Positions 13,942 to 24,754 are shown, counted from the first letter of the stretch. The stretch is 64,000 nucleotides of DNA from Streptomyces dangxiongensis (GCF_003675325.1 NZ_CP033073.1:6510001-6574000), one strand, 5' to 3'. Notes: generated by a model not told the origin, from the letters alone. Translations and numbers: made by a program.

Positions 13942-14783
13942 CCTCGTACGAGCCCTTCGGCGCCCGCCTCCGCCGCGCCATGGACGAGCGCGGCCCGCTG
14001 TGTGTCGGCATCGACCCGCACGCCTCCCTGCTCGCCGAGTGGGGCCTGGACGACGACGTCGCCGGGCTGGAACGGTTCAGCCGCACGGTGGTGGAGGCCG
14101 TGGCCGACCGGGTGGCCGTCCTGAAGCCGCAGAGCGCCTTCTACGAACGGTTCGGCTCGCGGGGCCTCGCGGTCCTGGAGACGTCCGTCCGGGAGGCGCG
14201 GGCGGCCGGTGCCCTGGTCGTGATGGACGCCAAGCGCGGCGACATCGGCTCGACCATGGCCGCCTACGCCGAGGCGTTCCTGCGCCAGGACGCCCCGCTG
14301 TTCTCCGACGCCCTGACCGTCTCGCCGTACCTCGGCTACGGCTCGCTCAGCCCGGCCGTCGCACTGGCCCGGGAGAGCGGCGCCGGCCTGTTCGTGCTGG
14401 CGCTGACCTCGAACCCGGAGGGCGGCGAGGTGCAGCACGCGGTGCGCGCCGACGGCCGGACCGTCGGCGCGACCATGCTGGCCCACCTGGCGGCCGAGAA
14501 CGCCGGGGAGGAGCCGCTGGGCTCCTTCGGCGCGGTCGTCGGCGCCACGCTCGGCGACCTGTCCTCGTACGGCCTCGACATCAACGGCCCGCTCCTCGCG
14601 CCCGGCATCGGCGCCCAGGGAGCGACCCCCGCGGACCTTCCCCGTGTCTTCGGGGCGGCCGTGCGCAACGTGGTGCCCAACGTCAGCCGGGGTGTTCTGC
14701 GTCACGGTCCCGACGTCAGCGCGCTGCGCGGGGCGGCCGAGCGCGTCGCGGAGGAGATCCGGGCGGCCGTCGACGGCGCCTGA
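13938..14783 (+). CDS. pyrF: Orotidine 5'-phosphate decarboxylase
   Basis: A 281-aa enzyme that makes UMP from OMP, the last step of the operon's pathway. It belongs to the long bacterial/mycobacterial type; the catalytic Asp/Lys motif is [13 protein letters not shown]. The substrate entry GIDPH at the N-terminus and the phosphate loop near TPADLPRVF also fit. ATG 13938 overlaps the pyrD stop. pyrE (orotate phosphoribosyltransferase) is not in the window. No strong terminator follows; the next 300 bp contain the sIHF promoter region. Confidence 0.96.
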
Positions 14784-15085
14784 ACCGCCGGTCGCGTGCT
14801 CGGCTGAGCGCTGTCGCACCGACCTGAGTGTGAATACATCTGCAAATCGAGGGCAATATGCCTGAAATGTCCGACCTGACGGAGGCTGACCAGGACTTTT
14901 CCGCTGTTCTCGCTGACTCTGGCGGACTTGCCCGCTAGTCTCCGAGCAGTGGGGGTGCCTCCGACGCCCTCCATGGCAGTGGGGGAGAACGGGTGACGCG
15001 TGTTGCTCGTAGCTCCCCAGGTGTGGGGCGACTAGGTTCCTCACCGGTCCGTATCCGACAGTTCGACATCCGAGGTGACGTAGGC
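14784..15085. other. Intergenic region upstream of sIHF
   Basis: 302 bp without a gene. It includes a pocket at about 14825-14870 (TGTGAATACATC through GAAATG) that is much richer in A/T than its surroundings, and a promoter-like pair farther down (14913-14941). No terminator for pyrF is evident. Confidence 0.65.
14913..14941 (+). promoter_or_regulatory. Candidate sIHF promoter, CTGACT-N17-TAGTCT
   Basis: -35 CTGACT (14913-14918) and -10 TAGTCT (14936-14941) are 17 bp apart, a typical HrdB-like arrangement. The start would be near 14948, giving a leader of about 138 nt before GTG 15086. Confidence 0.55.
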
Positions 15086-15409
15086 GTGGCTCTTCCGCCC
15101 CTTACCCCTGAACAGCGCGCAGCCGCGCTCGAAAAGGCCGCCGCGGCTCGCCGGGAGCGGGCCGAGGTCAAGAATCGACTCAAGCACTCCGGCGCCTCCC
15201 TGCACGAGGTCATCAAGCAGGGCCAGGAGAACGACGTCATCGGCAAGATGAAGGTCTCCGCGCTGCTGGAGTCCCTGCCGGGCGTGGGCAAGGTCCGCGC
15301 CAAGCAGATCATGGAGCGTCTGGGAATCTCCGAGAGCCGCCGCGTGCGCGGTCTCGGTTCCAACCAGATCGCCTCCCTGGAGCGTGAGTTCGGCAGCACC
15401 GGCTCCTGA
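15086..15409 (+). CDS. sihf: Streptomyces integration host factor sIHF
   Basis: A 107-aa actinobacterial nucleoid-associated protein. It has a basic N-terminal helix ([18 protein letters not shown]) and a C-terminal helix-two-turns-helix region ([20 protein letters not shown]). sIHF binds duplex DNA without strong sequence preference, bends and compacts it, and affects chromosome segregation and secondary metabolism. GTG 15086 is chosen over an upstream in-frame ATG-like start because a GAGGTGA SD (15072-15078) precedes it and the known protein begins [10 protein letters not shown]. It is unrelated to proteobacterial IHF. gmk follows 59 bp downstream. Confidence 0.95.
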   Translation: MALPPLTPEQRAAALEKAAAARRERAEVKNRLKHSGASLHEVIKQGQENDVIGKMKVSALLESLPGVGKVRAKQIMERLGISESRRVRGLGSNQIASLEREFGSTGS

Positions 15410-15456
15410 GTCCGCCTCCCGACGGACAGGGAGTCCCGGGCACTCCGGGATTGCTG

Positions 15457-15462
15457 GATAAT
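15457..15462 (+). promoter_or_regulatory. -10 element for a likely leaderless gmk mRNA
   Basis: GATAAT ends 6 nt before the gmk ATG at 15469, and no SD is present. This is the geometry of a leaderless transcript starting on the ATG. Confidence 0.55.
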
Positions 15463-15468
15463 CGCTGC

Positions 15469-16062
15469 ATGGCAGTAACACTCCGGGGGACGTCCCCCGA
15501 ACCCCCGGACGCACGTCCGCGGCTGACCGTGCTCTCCGGCCCCTCGGGGGTCGGCAAGAGCACGGTCGTCGCTCATATGCGCAAGAAACACCCCGACGTC
15601 TGGCTCTCGGTGTCGGCGACCACCCGCAAGCCGCGCCCAGGCGAGCAGCACGGAGTCCACTATTTCTTCGTCACCGACGACGAGATGGACAAGCTCATCG
15701 CCAACGGCGAGCTGCTGGAGTGGGCGGAGTTCGCCGGCAACCGCTACGGCACGCCCCGCGCGGCCGTGCAGGAGCGGCTGGAGAACGGCGAGCCCGTCCT
15801 GCTGGAGATCGACCTCCAGGGCGCACGCCAGGTCCGCGAGTCGCTGTCCGACGCCCAGTTGGTGTTCCTGGCCCCGCCCTCCTGGGAGGAGCTGGTGCGC
15901 AGGCTCACCGGGCGGGGGACCGAGCCGCCCGAGGTCATCGAGCGCCGCCTGGAGGCGGCCAGGACCGAGCTGGCGGCCGAGCCGGAGTTCGATGTGACCC
16001 TGGTCAACACCTCCGTCGAGGACGTGGCGCGCGAGCTGCTAGCCTTGATGGACATTGTGTGA
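15469..16062 (+). CDS. gmk: Guanylate kinase
   Basis: A 197-aa enzyme that phosphorylates GMP/dGMP to the diphosphate. P-loop GPSGVGKST lies near residue 26; the GMP-binding motifs [13 protein letters not shown] and GVHYFF and the lid sequence [17 protein letters not shown] all match. ATG 15469 is preferred to in-frame TTG starts 18 bp upstream because it abuts a -10-like GATAAT. A short unrelated N-terminal stretch precedes the kinase domain. rpoZ is 53 bp downstream, probably the same transcript. Confidence 0.96.
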   Translation: MAVTLRGTSPEPPDARPRLTVLSGPSGVGKSTVVAHMRKKHPDVWLSVSATTRKPRPGEQHGVHYFFVTDDEMDKLIANGELLEWAEFAGNRYGTPRAAVQERLENGEPVLLEIDLQGARQVRESLSDAQLVFLAPPSWEELVRRLTGRGTEPPEVIERRLEAARTELAAEPEFDVTLVNTSVEDVARELLALMDIV

Positions 16063-16115
16063 TCGTGACTGTGATCACGATGACTGATTCTTTTCCATCC
16101 ATCGGAAGGTAGAGC

Positions 16116-16388
16116 GTGTCCTCTTCCATCACCGCGCCCGAGGGCATCATCAACCCGCCGATCGACGAGCTTCTCGAGGCCACCGACTCGAAGTACAGCC
16201 TCGTGATCTACGCGGCCAAGCGTGCCCGCCAGATCAACGCGTACTACTCGCAGCTCGGCGAGGGCCTCCTCGAGTACGTCGGTCCGCTCGTCGACACCCA
16301 CGTGCACGAGAAGCCGCTCTCGATCGCCCTGCGCGAGATCAACGCCGGTCTGCTGACCTCTGAGGCCATCGAGGGCCCGGCGCAGTAG
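16116..16388 (+). CDS. rpoZ: RNA polymerase omega subunit
   Basis: A 90-aa omega subunit, standard Streptomyces length. It binds the beta-prime C-terminus and aids RNAP assembly; in Streptomyces its loss affects morphology and antibiotic production. Family markers: [20 protein letters not shown], then [10 protein letters not shown], and PLSIALREI near the end. GTG 16116. The stop is followed by a short T-run and by the hairpin 16414-16448. Confidence 0.97.
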   Translation: MSSSITAPEGIINPPIDELLEATDSKYSLVIYAAKRARQINAYYSQLGEGLLEYVGPLVDTHVHEKPLSIALREINAGLLTSEAIEGPAQ

Positions 16389-16409
16389 TTTTTTCAGATT
16401 GCGATCGAC

Positions 16410-16448
16410 TTATCCACAGGCCCGGCAGTCACGCTGCCGGGCCTGTGG
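16410..16448 (+). terminator. rpoZ terminator hairpin containing a DnaA-box sequence
   Basis: A perfect 15-bp stem (16414-16428 and 16434-16448) with a TCACG loop lies 25 bp past the rpoZ stop. Its left edge carries TTATCCACA (16410-16418), an exact match to the E. coli DnaA-box consensus. No T-run follows, which is usual in Streptomyces. Confidence 0.75.
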
Positions 16449-16493
16449 TGTGTCATGGAGTCGGTCGTACGTTTTTCGAGTCCGGGAGACACG

Positions 16494-17696
16494 GTGGACA
16501 AGCCGAGGGTCGTGCTGGGGGTCAGTGGTGGCATCGCCGCCTACAAGGCCTGTGAGCTGCTGAGAAGGTTCACGGAGTCGGGCCATGACGTCCGGGTGGT
16601 GCCGACCGCCTCCGCGCTGCAGTTCGTCGGCGCCGCCACCTGGTCGGCCCTGTCCGGCAAGCCCGTCTCGCCCGAGGTGTGGGACGACGTGCACGAGGTC
16701 CCGCACGTCCGCATCGGCCAGCACGCCGACCTGGTGGTCGTCGCCCCGGCCACGGCCGACATGCTCGCCAAGGCGGCCCACGGCCTCGCCGACGACCTGC
16801 TGACCAACACGCTGCTGACCGCCCGCTGCCCGGTCGTCTTCGCCCCGGCCATGCACACCGAGATGTGGGAGCACCCGGCCACCCGGGAGAACGTGGCCAC
16901 GCTCCGCCGTCGCGGCGCCGTCGTCATCGAGCCCGCCGTCGGCCGCCTCACCGGCGTCGACACCGGCAAGGGCCGGCTCCCGGACCCGGCGGAGATCTTC
17001 GAGGTCTGCCGCCGGGTGCTGGCCCGCGGCGTCACCGAGCCCGACCTGCGGGGGCGGCACGTCGTCGTCTCCGCGGGCGGCACCCGCGAGCCCCTCGACC
17101 CGGTCCGCTTCCTCGGCAACCGCTCCTCCGGCAAGCAGGGCTACGCCCTCGCCCGTACGGCCGCCGCCCGCGGCGCCCGGGTGACGCTGGTCGCGGCCGA
17201 CACCGGCCTGCCCGACCCGGCGGGCGTGGACGTCGTCCCGGTGGGCACGGCCGTCCAGCTCCGCGAGGCCGTCCTCAAGGCCGCGGCGGACGCCGACGCC
17301 GTGGTCATGGCCGCCGCCGTCGCCGACTTCCGTCCGGCCGTCTACGCCGCCGGGAAGATCAAGAAGAGGGACGGCCACGAGCCCGATCCGGTCGTGCTGG
17401 TGCGGAATCCAGACATTCTCGCGGAGATCTCCGCCGACCGCGCCCGCCCCGGACAGGTGGTCGTCGGCTTCGCCGCCGAGACCGACGACGTCCTCGCCAA
17501 CGGCCGCACCAAGCTCGCCCGCAAGGGCTGCGACCTGCTCGTGGTCAACGAGGTGGGGGAGCGCAAGACCTTCGGCTCCGAGGAGAACGAGGCCGTCGTC
17601 CTGGGCGCCGACGGCAGTGAGACCGCGGTGCCGCACGGCCCCAAGGAGGCCCTGGCCGACATCGTCTGGGATCTGGTCGCCCAGCGGCTGGACTGA
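16494..17696 (+). CDS. coaBC: Bifunctional CoaBC (Dfp), coenzyme A synthesis
   Basis: A 400-aa fusion. Residues 1-180 are the flavin-dependent phosphopantothenoylcysteine decarboxylase (GVSGGIAAYKACELLRR, PAMHTEMW); the rest is phosphopantothenate-cysteine ligase (VVSAGGTREPLDPVRFLGNR, KIKKRDGHEPDPV). Together they turn phosphopantothenate plus cysteine into 4'-phosphopantetheine. GTG 16494 has GGGAG 5 bp upstream. In the decarboxylase flap, the ACG motif known from E. coli Dfp is replaced: the segment reads GRLTGVDTGKGRL, with Gly where the active-site Cys is expected. This may be an actinobacterial variant. Confidence 0.94.
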   Translation: MDKPRVVLGVSGGIAAYKACELLRRFTESGHDVRVVPTASALQFVGAATWSALSGKPVSPEVWDDVHEVPHVRIGQHADLVVVAPATADMLAKAAHGLADDLLTNTLLTARCPVVFAPAMHTEMWEHPATRENVATLRRRGAVVIEPAVGRLTGVDTGKGRLPDPAEIFEVCRRVLARGVTEPDLRGRHVVVSAGGTREPLDPVRFLGNRSSGKQGYALARTAAARGARVTLVAADTGLPDPAGVDVVPVGTAVQLREAVLKAAADADAVVMAAAVADFRPAVYAAGKIKKRDGHEPDPVVLVRNPDILAEISADRARPGQVVVGFAAETDDVLANGRTKLARKGCDLLVVNEVGERKTFGSEENEAVVLGADGSETAVPHGPKEALADIVWDLVAQRLD

Positions 17697-17954
17697 CCCG
17701 CCCGCTGGCCACCGGCCGGGGCCTCCGCCCGGGTGAACGGCGCGTGTCGGGGCGCTCGAGCCGGGTGTGGCGGCTCTGGTCACACCGGCCGCGATTGTGC
17801 AGAATGCCTGTGCCGCAGGTCACAACGCCTCCGAGAAACGAGATGGTGGCCCGTCGGCCGAGTGCGACCGATAAACTGTTCACGGTCGACCGGGCGCAGC
17901 CCTGTGTCGACCGCAAATGATCAGCCAGCAGCCGCTGCAACCACAGGGAGCGTT
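17697..17954. other. metK upstream region
   Basis: 258 bp without a gene. No SAM-riboswitch architecture could be recognised. The SD for metK (AGGGAG, 17945-17950) is at the end. No convincing promoter pair was identified. Confidence 0.5.
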
Positions 17955-19163
17955 GTGTCCCGTCGCCTGTTCACCTCGGAGTCCGTGACCGAGGGTCACC
18001 CCGACAAGATCGCTGACCAGATCAGCGACACCATTCTCGACGCGCTTCTGCGCGAGGACCCGACCTCCCGGGTCGCCGTCGAGACGCTGATCACCACCGG
18101 CCTGGTCCATGTGGCCGGCGAGGTGACGACCAAGGCCTACGCGGACATCGCGACCCTCGTCCGCGGCAAGATCCTGGACATCGGCTACGACTCCTCCAAG
18201 AAGGGCTTCGACGGCGCCTCCTGCGGTGTCTCGGTGTCCATCGGCGCGCAGTCCCCGGACATCGCGCAGGGCGTCGACGCGGCCTACGAGGCCCGGGTCG
18301 AGGGTGACGAGGACGAGCTGGACCGGCAGGGCGCGGGCGACCAGGGCCTGATGTTCGGCTACGCGTCCGACGAGACGCCGACCCTGATGCCGCTCCCGAT
18401 CTTCCTGGCGCACCGCCTGTCCAAGCGCCTGTCGGACGTCCGCAAGAACGGGACCATCCCCTACCTGCGCCCCGACGGCAAGACGCAGGTCACCATCGAG
18501 TACGACGGCGACAAGGCCGTCCGCCTCGACACGGTGGTCGTCTCCTCCCAGCACGCCTCCGACATCGACCTGGAGTCGCTGCTCGCCCCCGACATCCGCG
18601 AGTTCGTCGTGGAGCCGGAGCTGAAGGCGCTCCTGGACGAGGGCATCAAGCTGGACACCGAGGGCTACCGCCTGCTGGTCAACCCCACCGGCCGCTTCGA
18701 GATCGGCGGCCCGATGGGCGACGCCGGCCTCACCGGCCGCAAGATCATCATCGACACCTACGGCGGCATGGCCCGCCACGGTGGCGGCGCCTTCTCCGGC
18801 AAGGACCCGTCCAAGGTGGACCGCTCGGCCGCCTACGCCATGCGCTGGGTCGCCAAGAACGTCGTGGCGGCCGGCCTGGCCTCCCGCTGCGAGGTCCAGG
18901 TCGCCTACGCGATCGGCAAGGCCGAGCCCGTCGGTCTCTTCGTCGAGACCTTCGGCACCAACACGATCGAGACCGAGAAGATCGAGAAGGCGATCGACGA
19001 GGTCTTCGACCTCCGCCCGGCCGCGATCATCCGCGACCTCGACCTGCTGCGCCCGATCTACTCCCAGACCGCTGCCTACGGCCACTTCGGCCGCGAGCTG
19101 CCCGACTTCACCTGGGAGCGCACGGACCGCGTGGACGCCCTGCGCGCCGCCGCGGGCCTGTAA
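17955..19163 (+). CDS. metK: S-adenosylmethionine synthetase
   Basis: A 402-aa enzyme that makes SAM from methionine and ATP. Signatures: [17 protein letters not shown] at the N-terminus, [10 protein letters not shown] in the middle and [19 protein letters not shown] (phosphate-binding) near residue 277. GTG 17955, 4 bp after AGGGAG, starts the family's usual [11 protein letters not shown]; in-frame sequence upstream is noncoding in character. The gene ends before a strong hairpin at 19181-19219. Confidence 0.97.
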   Translation: MSRRLFTSESVTEGHPDKIADQISDTILDALLREDPTSRVAVETLITTGLVHVAGEVTTKAYADIATLVRGKILDIGYDSSKKGFDGASCGVSVSIGAQSPDIAQGVDAAYEARVEGDEDELDRQGAGDQGLMFGYASDETPTLMPLPIFLAHRLSKRLSDVRKNGTIPYLRPDGKTQVTIEYDGDKAVRLDTVVVSSQHASDIDLESLLAPDIREFVVEPELKALLDEGIKLDTEGYRLLVNPTGRFEIGGPMGDAGLTGRKIIIDTYGGMARHGGGAFSGKDPSKVDRSAAYAMRWVAKNVVAAGLASRCEVQVAYAIGKAEPVGLFVETFGTNTIETEKIEKAIDEVFDLRPAAIIRDLDLLRPIYSQTAAYGHFGRELPDFTWERTDRVDALRAAAGL

Positions 19164-19180
19164 CCCCGCGATACCGCTCA

Positions 19181-19219
19181 CCGAGGCCCGGCTCCCCTGC
19201 GCGGGGGGCCGGGCCTCGG
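19181..19219 (+). terminator. metK terminator
   Basis: A 12-bp perfect stem (19181-19192 and 19208-19219) extends inward through one T-G wobble and CCCC/GGGG to a TGCGC loop. It begins 17 bp after the metK stop. Confidence 0.85.
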
Positions 19220-19404
19220 CGTGCGCGCGGACGGGTCGCGGGGACCGGCGCGGGGCGGGGCCCGGACGCGGGGCGGCGGCCCGGGCGTGGGGCGGGCGTG
19301 GCGGGGCGGTGGGACGGGTGCGGGCGGGACGCCGGGCCCGGTGGACAGGCCCTGGTGGTCGGGTCCGGGCGGCGTTGTCAGTGGCGTTTGGTAAGAATGC
19401 AAGC

Positions 19405-21545
19405 GTGAGCAGCGAGAACGGGCCGGGGGACGGCGGGGCCGAAGGGGCGCCGCCGGAGCAGCTCGCGCTCATCCGGGAGAGCGTGCGGAAGGCGAAGGTG
19501 CCGCGGGCCAAGCCGCGGACCTGGCGGGGAGCCGCGCTCGCCGAGCGGCTGCCCGTCGCCCGCGTGCTGGTCGACAAGGGAGTGCTGCACCTCGACCGGT
19601 ACTTCGACTACGCCGTGCCCGCCGACCTGGACGCGCAGGCGCAGCCCGGGGTGCGCGTGCGGGTGCGGTTCGGGGCCGGGCGGCACCGGGTGCGCGAGGG
19701 GCGCCGGGAGGGCGGCGGGCTCGTCGACGGCTTCCTCGTCGAGCGGCGGGCCGAGTCCGACTACTCCGGCCCCCTAGCTGCCCTCGCCCAGGTCGTGTCA
19801 CCGGAGCCCGTGCTCGGCGAGGAGCTGCTGGGGCTGGCGCGGGCCGTCGCCGACCGCTACGCGGGAAGCCTCGCCGATGTGCTCCAGCTCGCCGTGCCGC
19901 CGCGCAACGCGCGCGCCGAGCAGCGGTCCTCCCCGGCACCGCTGCCGCCGCCGCGGGCCCCGGACACCGGCTCCTGGGAGCGGTACGAACACGGGGGCGC
20001 GTTCCTCGGCGCGCTGGCCTCGGGCGGGGCGCCCCGGGCCGTGTGGAACGCGCTTCCGGGGCCGCTGTGGAGCGAGGAACTGGCCAGGGCCGTCGCCGCC
20101 ACGCTGGCCTCGGGACGCGGTGCCCTCGTCGTCGTACCCGACGGGCGGGCCGCCGCCCGCGTGGACGCCGCGCTGACCGAGCTGCTCGGCACCGGCCGGC
20201 ACGCGCTGCTCACCGCCGACGCCGGACCGGAGAAGCGGTACGCGCAGTGGCTGGCGGTGCGGCGGGGATCCGTACGTGCCGTCGTCGGCACCCGGGCCGC
20301 GATGTTCGCGCCCGTGCGGGACCTGGGCCTCGTCGCCGTCTGGGACGACGGGGACGACAGCCACAGCGAGCAGCACGCCCCGCAGCCGCACACCCGGGAC
20401 GTCCTGCTCCTGCGCGCCGCCCTCGACGGGTGCGCCTTCCTGCTGGGGAGCTGGAGCTGCACCGTGGAGGCCGCCCAGCTCGTCGAGAGCGGCTGGGCCC
20501 GGCCGCTGGCCGCCGGGCGGGAGCAGGTGCGGCGCGCCGCCCCGCTGGTCCGGACGGTCGGTGACGGCGACCTCGCGCGCGACGAGGCCGCCCGCGCCGC
20601 CCGGCTGCCCACCCTGGCCTGGCAGGCGGCCCGCGAGGGGCTGCGGCACGGGCCGGTGCTCGTGCAGGTGCCCCGGCGGGGGTACGCGCCCCGGATGGCC
20701 TGCGACCGGTGCCGGGCGCCCGCCCGGTGCCGGCACTGCTCCGGACCGCTCCAGGGGCAGGACGGGGGCGTCCTGCGATGCGACTGGTGCGGGCGCGAGG
20801 AGAGCTCCTGGCACTGCCAGGAGTGCGGCGGCTTCCGGCTCCGCGCCCAGGTCGTGGGCGCGCGGCGCACCGCGGAGGAACTGGGGCGGGCCTTCCCCGC
20901 CGTACCGGTGCGCACCTCGGGACGTGAGCATGTGCTGGACACGGTGCCCGGCACGCCCGCGCTGGTGGTCAGCACACCCGGCGCCGAACCGGTCGCCGAG
21001 GGCGGTTACGCGGCGGCCCTGCTGCTGGACGGCTGGGCCATGCTCGTACGGCCCGACCTGCGGGCCGGTGAGGACGCGCTGCGCCGGTGGATCGCGGCCG
21101 GCGCGCTGGTGCGGCCCCAGGCCGAGGGGGGCACGGTGGTCGTGGTGGCCGAGCCGACCCTGCGCCCCGTACAGGCCCTCGTGCGCTGGGACCCCGTCGG
21201 GCACGCCGTGCGGGAGCTGGCCGAGCGGGCCGAGCTGGGGTTCCCGCCGGTGTCCCGGATGGCGGCCGTGTCCGGGACGCCCGCGGCCGTCGCCGATTTC
21301 CTGGGAGCGGCCGAACTGCCGCCGGACGCCGAGGTGCTGGGGCCGGTACCGCTGCCGCCCGCGCCGCCCGGCCGGCCCCGCAGGTCCGGGGGGCCGCCGC
21401 CCGGTGAGCACTGGGAGCGGGCGCTCGTCCGCGTGCCACCGGGCAGCGGCGCCGCGCTGGCCACCGCCCTGAAGACCGCGCAGGCCGCTCGCACGGCCCG
21501 GGGGAGCGAGGAGCCGGTGCGGGTACGGATCGATCCGCCCGACAT

Positions 21546-21552
<7 letters not shown>
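19405..21552 (+). CDS. priA: PriA-like primosomal protein N' without helicase motifs
   Basis: A 715-aa PriA homologue for replication restart. The N-terminal DNA-binding domain is recognisable (RVLVDKGVLHLDRYFDYAVP). The zinc-binding insert keeps all eight cysteines (CDRC, CRHC, CDWC, CQEC). The GSGKT-type Walker A is absent and the DEEH box reads WDDGDD, so ATP-driven unwinding is unlikely; this is known for actinobacterial PriA. GTG 19405 is chosen because TAAGAAT ends 6 nt upstream without an SD, the pattern of a leaderless mRNA; a frame extending upstream through metK is a shadow. The 3' end lies in a terminator shared with the next gene. Confidence 0.92.
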
Positions 21553-22242
<690 letters not shown>

Positions 22243-22322
22243 TCACCCGCCCGCGCGCCGCCCGTGGTCATAGACTGGTGCGCTGCCCGTCCGACCCCCG
22301 CCCGAGAGGCCCGATCCCGCCC

Positions 22323-23255
22323 ATGAAGCTCGTCTTCGCCGGTACCCCCGCGGTCGCCGTTCCCGCCCTGGACGCTCTGCTCGCCTCCGGGCGACACGAG
22401 GTGGCCGCCGTCGTCACGCGGCCGGACGCGCCGGCCGGACGCGGACGCAGGCTGGTCGCGTCGCCCGTGGCCGAGCGGGCGGAGGAGGCCGGGATCGAGG
22501 TGCTCAAGCCCCTCAAGCCCCGCGACCCGGAATTCCTGGAGCGGCTGAGGGAGATCGCGCCGGACTGCTGCCCGGTCGTCGCCTACGGCGCCCTGCTGCC
22601 GAAGGTCGCCCTGGACATCCCGGCCCACGGCTGGGTGAACCTGCACTTCTCGCTGCTGCCCGCCTGGCGCGGGGCGGCGCCGGTGCAGCACGCCGTCATG
22701 GCGGGCGACGAGATCACCGGGGCCTCCACCTTCCTCATCGAGGAGGGACTCGACTCCGGGCCCGTCTACGGCACCGTGACCGAGGAGATCCGCCCCACCG
22801 ACACCAGCGGTGACCTGCTCACCCGGCTCGCCTTCGCGGGCGCCGGGCTGCTGGCCGCGACCATGGACGGCGTCGAGGACGGCTCCCTGAAGGCCGTACC
22901 GCAGCCCGCCGAGGGCATCACCGTCGCGCCGAAGATCACCGTCGAGGACGCCCAGGTGGACTGGGCGGCGCCGGCGCTGCGTGTCGACCGGGTCGTGCGC
23001 GGCTGCACCCCGGCGCCCGGCGCCTGGACCACCTTCCGGGGCGAGCGGCTCAAGCTCGTCCACGTCACGCCCGTGCCCGAGCGGACGGACCTCGCGCCGG
23101 GCCGGCTCGCGGCGGGCAAGAACAGCGTGCACGTGGGCACCGGTTCGTACGCCGTCGAGCTGCTGTGGGTGCAGGCCCAGGGCAAGAAGCCGATGCGGGC
23201 GGCCGACTGGGCGCGCGGGACGCGCATCGCGGAGGGCGAGACGCTCGGCGGCTGA
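22323..23255 (+). CDS. fmt: Methionyl-tRNA formyltransferase
   Basis: A 310-aa enzyme that formylates initiator Met-tRNA using 10-formyl-THF. The N-terminal Rossmann domain starts [20 protein letters not shown]; the formyl-THF site is [15 protein letters not shown] with downstream DTSGDLL. The C-terminal OB-fold domain (from about residue 205, [15 protein letters not shown]) binds tRNA. ATG 22323 gives the family start. TAGACT at 22271-22276 may be its -10. rsmB follows after 80 bp. Confidence 0.96.
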   Translation: MKLVFAGTPAVAVPALDALLASGRHEVAAVVTRPDAPAGRGRRLVASPVAERAEEAGIEVLKPLKPRDPEFLERLREIAPDCCPVVAYGALLPKVALDIPAHGWVNLHFSLLPAWRGAAPVQHAVMAGDEITGASTFLIEEGLDSGPVYGTVTEEIRPTDTSGDLLTRLAFAGAGLLAATMDGVEDGSLKAVPQPAEGITVAPKITVEDAQVDWAAPALRVDRVVRGCTPAPGAWTTFRGERLKLVHVTPVPERTDLAPGRLAAGKNSVHVGTGSYAVELLWVQAQGKKPMRAADWARGTRIAEGETLGG

Positions 23256-23335
23256 CGCCCGGACGACGGCGGCGGCGACACGCCGACGTAGGCTGGGACC
23301 CGCATCCCCTTCATCACATCCGGAGCACCTTTTTC

Positions 23336-24754
23336 GTGAGCGAGCAGTCCCGGCGGCCCCGTGGGCCCGCCAAACCCTACCGCCGTCCCCAGAAGGACCC
23401 CGTCCGCATCCTGGCCTTCGAGGCGCTGCGCGCGGTGGACGAGCGGGACGCGTACGCCAACCTCGTGCTGCCCCCGCTGCTGAGGAAGGCGCGCGACAAG
23501 GGCGACTTCGACGCCCGGGACGCCGCCCTGGCCACCGAGCTGGTGTACGGCACACTGCGCCGGCAGGGCACGTACGACGCCGTCATCGCCGCCTGCGTCG
23601 ACCGGCCGCTGCGCGAGGTCGACCCGCCGGTGCTCGACGTCCTCAGCCTGGGCGCGCACCAACTGCTCGGCACGCGGATCCCGACGCACGCCGCGGTCTC
23701 CGCCTCCGTGGAACTGGCCCGGGTGGTGCTCGGGGACGGGCGCGCCAAGTTCGTCAACGCCGTGCTCCGCAAGATCGCACAGGACGACCTCCAGGGGTGG
23801 ATCGAGAAGGTCGCGCCGCCGTACGACGACGATCCCGAGGACCACCTCGCCGTCGTGCACTCGCACCCCCGCTGGGTCGTCTCCGCGCTGTGGGACTCCC
23901 TCGGCGGCGGCCGGGCCGGCATCGAGGAGCTGCTGGCCGCCGACAACGAGCGGCCCGAGGTGACGCTCGTCGCGCGCCCCGGGCGCGCGACCACCGGGGA
24001 ACTGCTGCGGGAGGACGCCGCCGAACCCGGACGCTGGTCCCCGTACGCCGTGCGACTCGCCGAGGGCGGCGAGCCGGGCGCGGTCGAGGCCGTGCGCGAG
24101 GGGCGGGCCGGCGTGCAGGACGAGGGCAGCCAGCTGGTCGCCCTCGCACTGGCCAACGCCCCGCTCGACGGATCCGACGCGCGGTGGCTCGACGGATGTG
24201 CCGGGCCCGGCGGCAAGGCCGCGCTGCTGGCCGCGCTCGCCGCCGAGCGCGGGGCCACGCTGCTCGCCTCGGAGAAGCAGCCGCACCGGGCGGGTCTCGT
24301 GGCCCGGGCGCTGCACGGCAACCCCGGGCCCTACCAGGTCCTCACCGCCGACGGCACCCGGCCGCCGTGGCGGCTGGGCTCCTTCGACCGGGTGCTGGTG
24401 GACGTGCCGTGCACCGGGCTGGGCGCGCTGCGCCGGCGCCCGGAGGCCCGCTGGCGCCGGCGCCCCGAGGACCTGGACAGCTTCGCGCCGCTCCAGCGCG
24501 GGCTGCTGCGTACGGCGCTCGACTCGGTCCGCGTCGGCGGCGTCGTCGGCTACGCCACCTGTTCCCCGCACCTCGCGGAGACCCGGGCGGTCGTGGCCGA
24601 CGTCCTCAAGCAACGGCCGGAGACCGAGCTGATCGACGCCCGGCCGCTGCTGCCCGACCTCCCCTCGCTCGGCGAGGGACCTGACGTGCAGCTCTGGCCG
24701 CATCTGCACGGCACCGACGCGATGTACCTGGCCCTGATCCGGCGCACCGGCTGA
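23336..24754 (+). CDS. rsmB: 16S rRNA m5C967 methyltransferase RsmB
   Basis: A 472-aa SAM-dependent RNA methyltransferase. The N-terminal 150 residues form a NusB-like RNA-binding domain (FEALRAVDERDAYANLVLP). The C-terminal Rossmann domain has GCAGPGGKAALLAAL (SAM site), VDVPCTGLGALRRRPEARW with the motif IV Cys, and ATCSPHLAET with the catalytic Cys. GTG 23336, 6 bp after a T-run and downstream of CGGAG, is the most likely start; longer frames upstream overlap fmt. The fmt-rsmB pairing is conserved in many bacteria. Confidence 0.95.
   Translation: MSEQSRRPRGPAKPYRRPQKDPVRILAFEALRAVDERDAYANLVLPPLLRKARDKGDFDARDAALATELVYGTLRRQGTYDAVIAACVDRPLREVDPPVLDVLSLGAHQLLGTRIPTHAAVSASVELARVVLGDGRAKFVNAVLRKIAQDDLQGWIEKVAPPYDDDPEDHLAVVHSHPRWVVSALWDSLGGGRAGIEELLAADNERPEVTLVARPGRATTGELLREDAAEPGRWSPYAVRLAEGGEPGAVEAVREGRAGVQDEGSQLVALALANAPLDGSDARWLDGCAGPGGKAALLAALAAERGATLLASEKQPHRAGLVARALHGNPGPYQVLTADGTRPPWRLGSFDRVLVDVPCTGLGALRRRPEARWRRRPEDLDSFAPLQRGLLRTALDSVRVGGVVGYATCSPHLAETRAVVADVLKQRPETELIDARPLLPDLPSLGEGPDVQLWPHLHGTDAMYLALIRRTG

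Noticed and set aside
17697..17954. SAM riboswitch before metK
   Set aside because: No conserved SAM-I/II/IV blocks could be recognised.
22766..24709. Minus-strand frame of 647 codons opposite fmt/rsmB
   Set aside because: Shadow of the two methyl/formyltransferase genes, with no recognisable domain.
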